64,000 bases of DNA from Ulota crispa. Taxonomy: Eukaryota > Streptophyta > Bryopsida > Orthotrichales > Orthotrichaceae. Below are positions 59,926-64,000 of this stretch, in pieces; within the stretch, counting starts at the first letter, position 1, and the number at the start of each line of letters is the position of its first letter. The stretch is from the NCBI GenBank assembly GCA_963920765.1, contig OY987247.1, positions 14,666,471-14,730,470 of the forward strand, in the 5' to 3' direction. A program made the position numbers and the translations under genes. The notes beneath the pieces are model-generated. The model was not told the origin of the DNA, searched no databases, and saw only the letters and a list, made by a program, of their open reading frames with translations.

Positions 59926-60283
59926 TTTGAAAAAGCCCCCGTGGGGAAAAAAACCGGATCGTCCGGAGACTCATGTACTATAGGTAGGTGAATACATGAA
60001 AAATCTCCTTGAAAGGAAAAAAAACCTGGAAACCCCAATGCGGGATGAAAACCGGATGCCTCAACGCTTGGGAGGACTTAGATATCGTGCTCTAATGTGG
60101 TACAAAATACGATGGTGGCTCATATCGCCAGCTAATACTGCTACCGTCAGGAGTGCAGAAGAGAAGCGGATCTGTAACCCACTCAGCTCGAAATGCAGAC
60201 TCTACGGCTATGGGGGCGTCGTCTTCCTTGGGATATTGGTGTATGGCGCGCCAAGCTGCCAAGCCATTGTGTATAGTGCCCGT
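59926..60283 (-). other. Probable 3' untranslated tail of the LINE
   Basis: On the - strand this follows the zinc-binding ORF end. It includes CCCCACGGGGGCTTTTTC (about 59945-59928), a motif also seen in CCCCTACGGGGGCTTTTTC at 55088. The exact element end is unclear; no A-tail or duplication was found. Confidence 0.3.
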
Positions 60284-61240
60284 TCAGGCTCTCCTCATAA
60301 CTCTATCCAGTGCTGGAGGGTCGGCGTTGAAGCGCCGGCAACAGCGCTCCACCCATATGAACCAGATTAAGTGGCAGCGAAGCATGTCCCAAGGATGGTG
60401 ACTAAAAATGAACTGCAGCTCCTTCGCTCCTCTAATGGGAACTTGAAATCTCTCGAGGATTGCCTTCTCCCATGTCGCATAGCTTGGGCCCTTGTGCAGG
60501 AGCGCCACATGGTGGTATCGCCGCCATATCTTTGTTGCAAAGGTGCATCTCCAGAATAGGTGTCCATAAGTCTCTTCCTGTTTGTCCTTGCACAAATCAC
60601 ACTTAGGGGCACTGTGCATACCAATTTGTGAAAGCCAAGCCCCAGTAGCCACACCTCTGTTGACAAAGGACCATAGAAATGTCGCTATCTTGCGAGGACG
60701 AGATTGGTGCCAGAGGAAGCTGTGAAATTTCTTCTGGTCTTGTTGGTTGTGGCCATTATCTTGGAGGATTTGGGTAACTTTGGAGGAGTGTTGTGTGTGT
60801 AATAAGCCTATCTTGTACCCCCTCTTTACAGTATACTCAAAGAAGGGAAGATGTTTGTGGGAGGGGATTTCACTCCAGTTCTAGTCGCCTGGATCCCAAG
60901 GAAGGTCAGGCATGAAACTGGGGCCTATTGTATGGGCTTTGGTGCGCGGCAGGGTCTTTGGGTTGATTCCGGCAAGCTTTTACTTTGTGGGGACCACACC
61001 GTAACCCTAACCGGTAGGTAGCGTTGTCCTAGTGGCATACTGTAGTATCCCTCTTCTTGTGTGAGGAGTCCTGAATCTGCTTGGAGCATGAATCGCACTG
61101 CGGTGAACGATTGGTTATCTCTGTTTATCTGAGTGATAAAGCATATGTGGCGCAACACCTGTCCGTTATCTTCCCCGACCCATGCGTCCTCGAGCAGCGC
61201 GTACGTCATTCTTGGCTCCCAAGGTATGATTGGGAGCACT
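60284..61240 (-). pseudogene. LINE ORF2 C-terminus with zf-RVT zinc-binding domain
   Basis: This is the tail of a LINE reverse transcriptase polyprotein. The clear part (60738-60284) reads FHSFLWHQSRPRKIATFLWS then FVNRGVATGAWLSQIG, followed by CDLCKDKQEETYGHLFWRC, the Cys/His pattern of the zf-RVT domain, and WDMLRCHLIWFIWVERCCRR. Upstream (61239-60925, - strand) a separate frame holds the preceding linker. Between them are one in-frame stop (near 60887) and a frame change. The polymerase domain itself is absent, consistent with 5' truncation. Confidence 0.8.
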
Positions 61241-61299
61241 GTTACTCAATTTTTGTGGCAGTTTCATTTGTCGCTGAGTCTAGGTAGGTTTGTTGCTAG

Positions 61300-62494
61300 C
61301 TCCTCTTTGCTTTGCCAGTCGCCTCAATCAAAATTCCATACATCCCCTACTCTTTCAAAGCCACCTAGTGCCCAGCAATGCAGGCCCAGCGGCCTCCCAA
61401 AGCCCATGGAGCTTCCGTGTGGAGTTTTCACTTTGGAGTGCAATGTTCTCATTTGTATGCTTGAGTATGGAATTGCAACATCCGCAACTAATGAACATTG
61501 TTGTATTAGAGTAAGCACGGCATTTGTAGCTATGAAGAAATTTTTTTGTGTCAATTGTCGATGTTTGAGAGATAATTCTTAAAGTCTTCAATTTTTCAAA
61601 GTCTTCCATTCATATGGGTTTATGACAACAAATAGACATCAATGCACCTACAAGATTCCCAAGCATGTGTGCATTCTTTAACTATTTGCATTGGATTGAA
61701 AAAATTGCTTCACTTCATGGCAAGGTCAATTTCAAAACAAAAATAATAACCACTTAGTGATCTTAAAAACTATAACAAATTATGATTTGGTAGAAAAGTA
61801 TGTCCTAAATAACAAGTGCAAGTGCCCACAATGATTGTAATTGAATCATTCAACAATTATTTGGGACACTAACAGTTGCCAAAAACCAAGTTTTTAAGAC
61901 AAGTGTTTACTTTACTGATCAATAACTATGAATGTGACATTTTTTTGTATACTTGCTTGTTATAACAACATAAACATATTAAATAAATCATCTATTCTCT
62001 TCTAAAAGGTTAGTGATTTAAATTTTGAAGTAAGTCAATTTTTGTTAAAGAATGCAGTTACACACGGATGTCCTTCAAAATATTGTTTTTGTATTCCTTT
62101 TGTTACTGCATTGATTACAAGACTTTGTCTTTTATAAGGTAAACACAACAACCTTTTAGGACTAGTGTCGTTTTCTCCTAATATTGTTTTGTAAACATAT
62201 TCAGCTATAACAACTCTTTAACACGTAAAGTACACTTTAATTCCGATGTGTATGTACGGGACAATTTTACTTTTTAAATGGATCGGCATTCATAGAAGAT
62301 GGAGTTCATGGATAAAGAGAAACATTGCTTTGTATTTGTTTCTCCTTCTATGTTGTGGAGGTTGGACTCTTTGTTTATATTTCGTTTTGATTTATGAATT
62401 ATTATTGTGATTAATTCAATTGCGGACCATGGAAGCGTAGTGATGGTGTGGTGGCAGAGGCCTTGTATTCTGAAAGACTTGTTGTGGGAGGGCT
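61300..62494. other. No gene recognised
   Basis: Overlapping ORFs at 61133-61609 on both strands (up to 149 codons, +) partly antisense to the LINE and without family resemblance; the rest is AT-rich. Confidence 0.3.
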
Positions 62495-62496
62495 TA

Positions 62497-62822
62497 AGGT
62501 AGAAGGCTCGAAAACCGACCATCTAAAGACTGAAACTAAATTTTGGGGAGGTAGAGCTTCTTGAAATATTTTTCAGTAAAATTTCTTTGAAAGATAAGAA
62601 GAATTGACATGTAACCTAAATTGTTTCATATTTTTTGGAGTTTTGTAGAATTAGTTATGAAATTTTGAAGATGAAGTGGCATAGGGCTCTATAACTGCTC
62701 ATTTCCTCAAATGTGCACTACTTGTACATTTTGAAAATCTGTGAAAAAATACATGTACAGAGTGAGAACATTTTGGAGGGTGAGCAATTTTAAAGTCTCG
62801 ATGGTTTTCAAGCCTTCTACCT
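62497..62822. mobile_element. Family G MITE with TA duplication
   Basis: 326 bp, AGGTAGAAGGCTCGAAAACC to GGTTTTCAAGCCTTCTACCT, flanked by TA (62495-62496 and 62823-62824). Confidence 0.72.
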
Positions 62823-62878
62823 TATATATTGTACACACAACATTTGTGAGCTTGAGTGGGATAATAGGCATTTATTTA

Positions 62879-63875
62879 GGGAATTGCTAAATCCACCACA
62901 CTTTTTGTTAAATACACCACAGGTCCCACCGCATGTCCCACCGCACACCACATGCTCCACCCCAAATTTTGAGCTTCTTGTACAAAATCCTACATTTCTC
63001 ATTTCCATTTGGCTTTTTAATCCATACACCAAAAAATAAAATATAAAATTGCGTTTTAACGAGTTGATTTTAGTTTCACTAGATTTTTTTTACATCTCAT
63101 TTAACCAACTTTCAATTGCTTCTCGGTTCTCCCCATACATCATTTAGAAGTTCCTCAAAGAAAAGAAAAAAAAGTGAATTGATATGGGCACACCCAGGGT
63201 TTGATATATGCACACCCTTGGGGGTAAATTTTAGATTTTCACCATCAAAAAGCTGAACTTGAAAACTTTGAATTCAAATTTGGACTTAGAGACCTTGATT
63301 TTGTCTAGAGCCATGAAGGATGTTACAATTGAACATCACCCAATGAAAGAGCTTAGATTTTTTAAACAAACCAAAGTTAAAGTAATACTTTCCTTCCTAG
63401 CCAAGCTTTTTCATTGCGTGTTATTCAATTGTAATCTCCTTCATGGCTCTAGACAAAATCAAGGTCTCTAAGTCCAAATTTGAATTCAAAGTTTTCAAGT
63501 TTAGCTTTTTGATGGTGAAAATCTAAAATTTACCCCCAAGGGTGTGCATATATCAAACCCTGGGTGTGCCCATATCAATTCACTTTTTTTTTTCTTTGAA
63601 GAACTTCTAAATGATGTATGGGGAGAACCGAGAAGCAATTGAAAGTTGGTCAAATGAGATGTGAAAAAAATCTAGTGAAACTAAAATCAACTCGTTAAAA
63701 CGCAATTTTATATTTTATTTTTTGGCGTATGGATTAAAAAGCCGGATGGAAATGAGAAATGTAGGATTTTGTACAAGAAGCTCAAAATCTGAGGTGGGGC
63801 TTGTGATGTGGGGTGGGGTATGCGGTGGGACTTGTGGTGTATTTAGCAGAAAGTGTGGTGGATTTAGCAATTCCC
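62879..63875. mobile_element. Family J 997-bp palindromic element with 8-bp duplication
   Basis: Starts GGGAATTGCTAAATCCACCA and ends with the complement TGGTGGATTTAGCAATTCCC. Flanked by a perfect 8-bp duplication TTTATTTA (62871-62878 and 63876-63883). The two halves are nearly exact inverted copies over almost 500 bp each. The centre is a family I body. The ORFs at 62817-63032 (-) and 63722-63919 (+) are mirror images produced by the palindrome, not genes. The 8-bp duplication fits hAT or KDZ-type elements. Confidence 0.88.
63174..63583. mobile_element. Family I body at the centre of the palindrome
   Basis: GTGAATTGATATGGGC to its complement, homologous to 44341-44761 (GGGTTTGATATATGCACACC, ACTTAGAGACC). 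The sequences next to it are A-run on the left and T-run on the right, that is inverted and not directly repeated, so it shows no target duplication of its own. Confidence 0.8.
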
Positions 63876-64000
63876 TTTATTTAAGTATAAGGATAAAAGC
63901 AAAAATCTACCACGAATGATGGAGTTAATTAGTTTTATCCTCCACTATGTCAACAACATAAGTAAACCAAGAGTCCTAGAATTCAAATATGAGTTGACAA

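Noticed and set aside
59996-60370. 124-codon ORF (+)
   Set aside because: Antisense to the LINE tail; no family features.
63722-63919. 65-codon ORF with repeated GGTCG motif, and its mirror at 62817-63032
   Set aside because: Both arise from the two arms of one palindrome and encode the same text. This is transposon arm DNA.

Overview
The window looks like nuclear DNA of a non-angiosperm land plant, most likely a bryophyte (moss-like). The case rests on two MIR529-type hairpins (a microRNA family of mosses, liverworts, ferns and monocots), a plant-type DUF819 membrane-protein gene with five GT-AG introns, and AT-rich DNA crowded with plant-style transposons. I cannot name the species.

Only two host loci stand out. 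(1) About 23.2-34.7 kb: a CG-rich, CT-repeat-rich promoter-like block leads into a transposon-poor stretch with no convincing protein ORF, holding two MIR529 hairpins 0.2 kb apart on the + strand. It reads as a primary-microRNA or long non-coding transcription unit. (2) 47.5-52.7 kb, - strand: a six-exon DUF819 gene of 461 codons with a transit-peptide-like N-terminus. No link between the two loci is visible.

The rest is layered transposons. 1.7-3.2 kb is a three-level nest. 4.35-13.54 kb is an old, broken Ty1/copia fossil on the - strand with both LTRs, primer site and polypurine tract, itself carrying three MITEs and a 1.4-kb insert. 13.9-14.6 kb is a broken PIF/Harbinger transposase cut by a TTAA-flanked terminus. 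15.6-16.8 kb holds a Plavaka/KDZ-like transposase remnant. 19.6-23.2 kb, 34.7-38.9 kb and 41.9-44.8 kb are MITE and fold-back clusters. 45.06-46.64 kb is a complete-ended but dead Tc1 (DD34E) element. 60.3-61.2 kb is a LINE 3' tail. 62.88-63.88 kb is a 1-kb near-perfect palindrome with an 8-bp target duplication.

Comparing copies inside the window defines several MITE families by terminal repeats and target-site duplications (TSDs). One group begins AAC...ATATT and has 4-bp TSDs of variable sequence (ACAC, GTAT, TTAG, TCTA, CCCT, AAGA). One is flanked by TTAA and begins CCCCTAAAG. One begins GGGAAAATTT with a 9-bp TSD. One begins AGGTRGA with a TA TSD. One begins GGGAATTG with an 8-bp TSD. 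Family letters used below (A, B, C ...) are local labels only.
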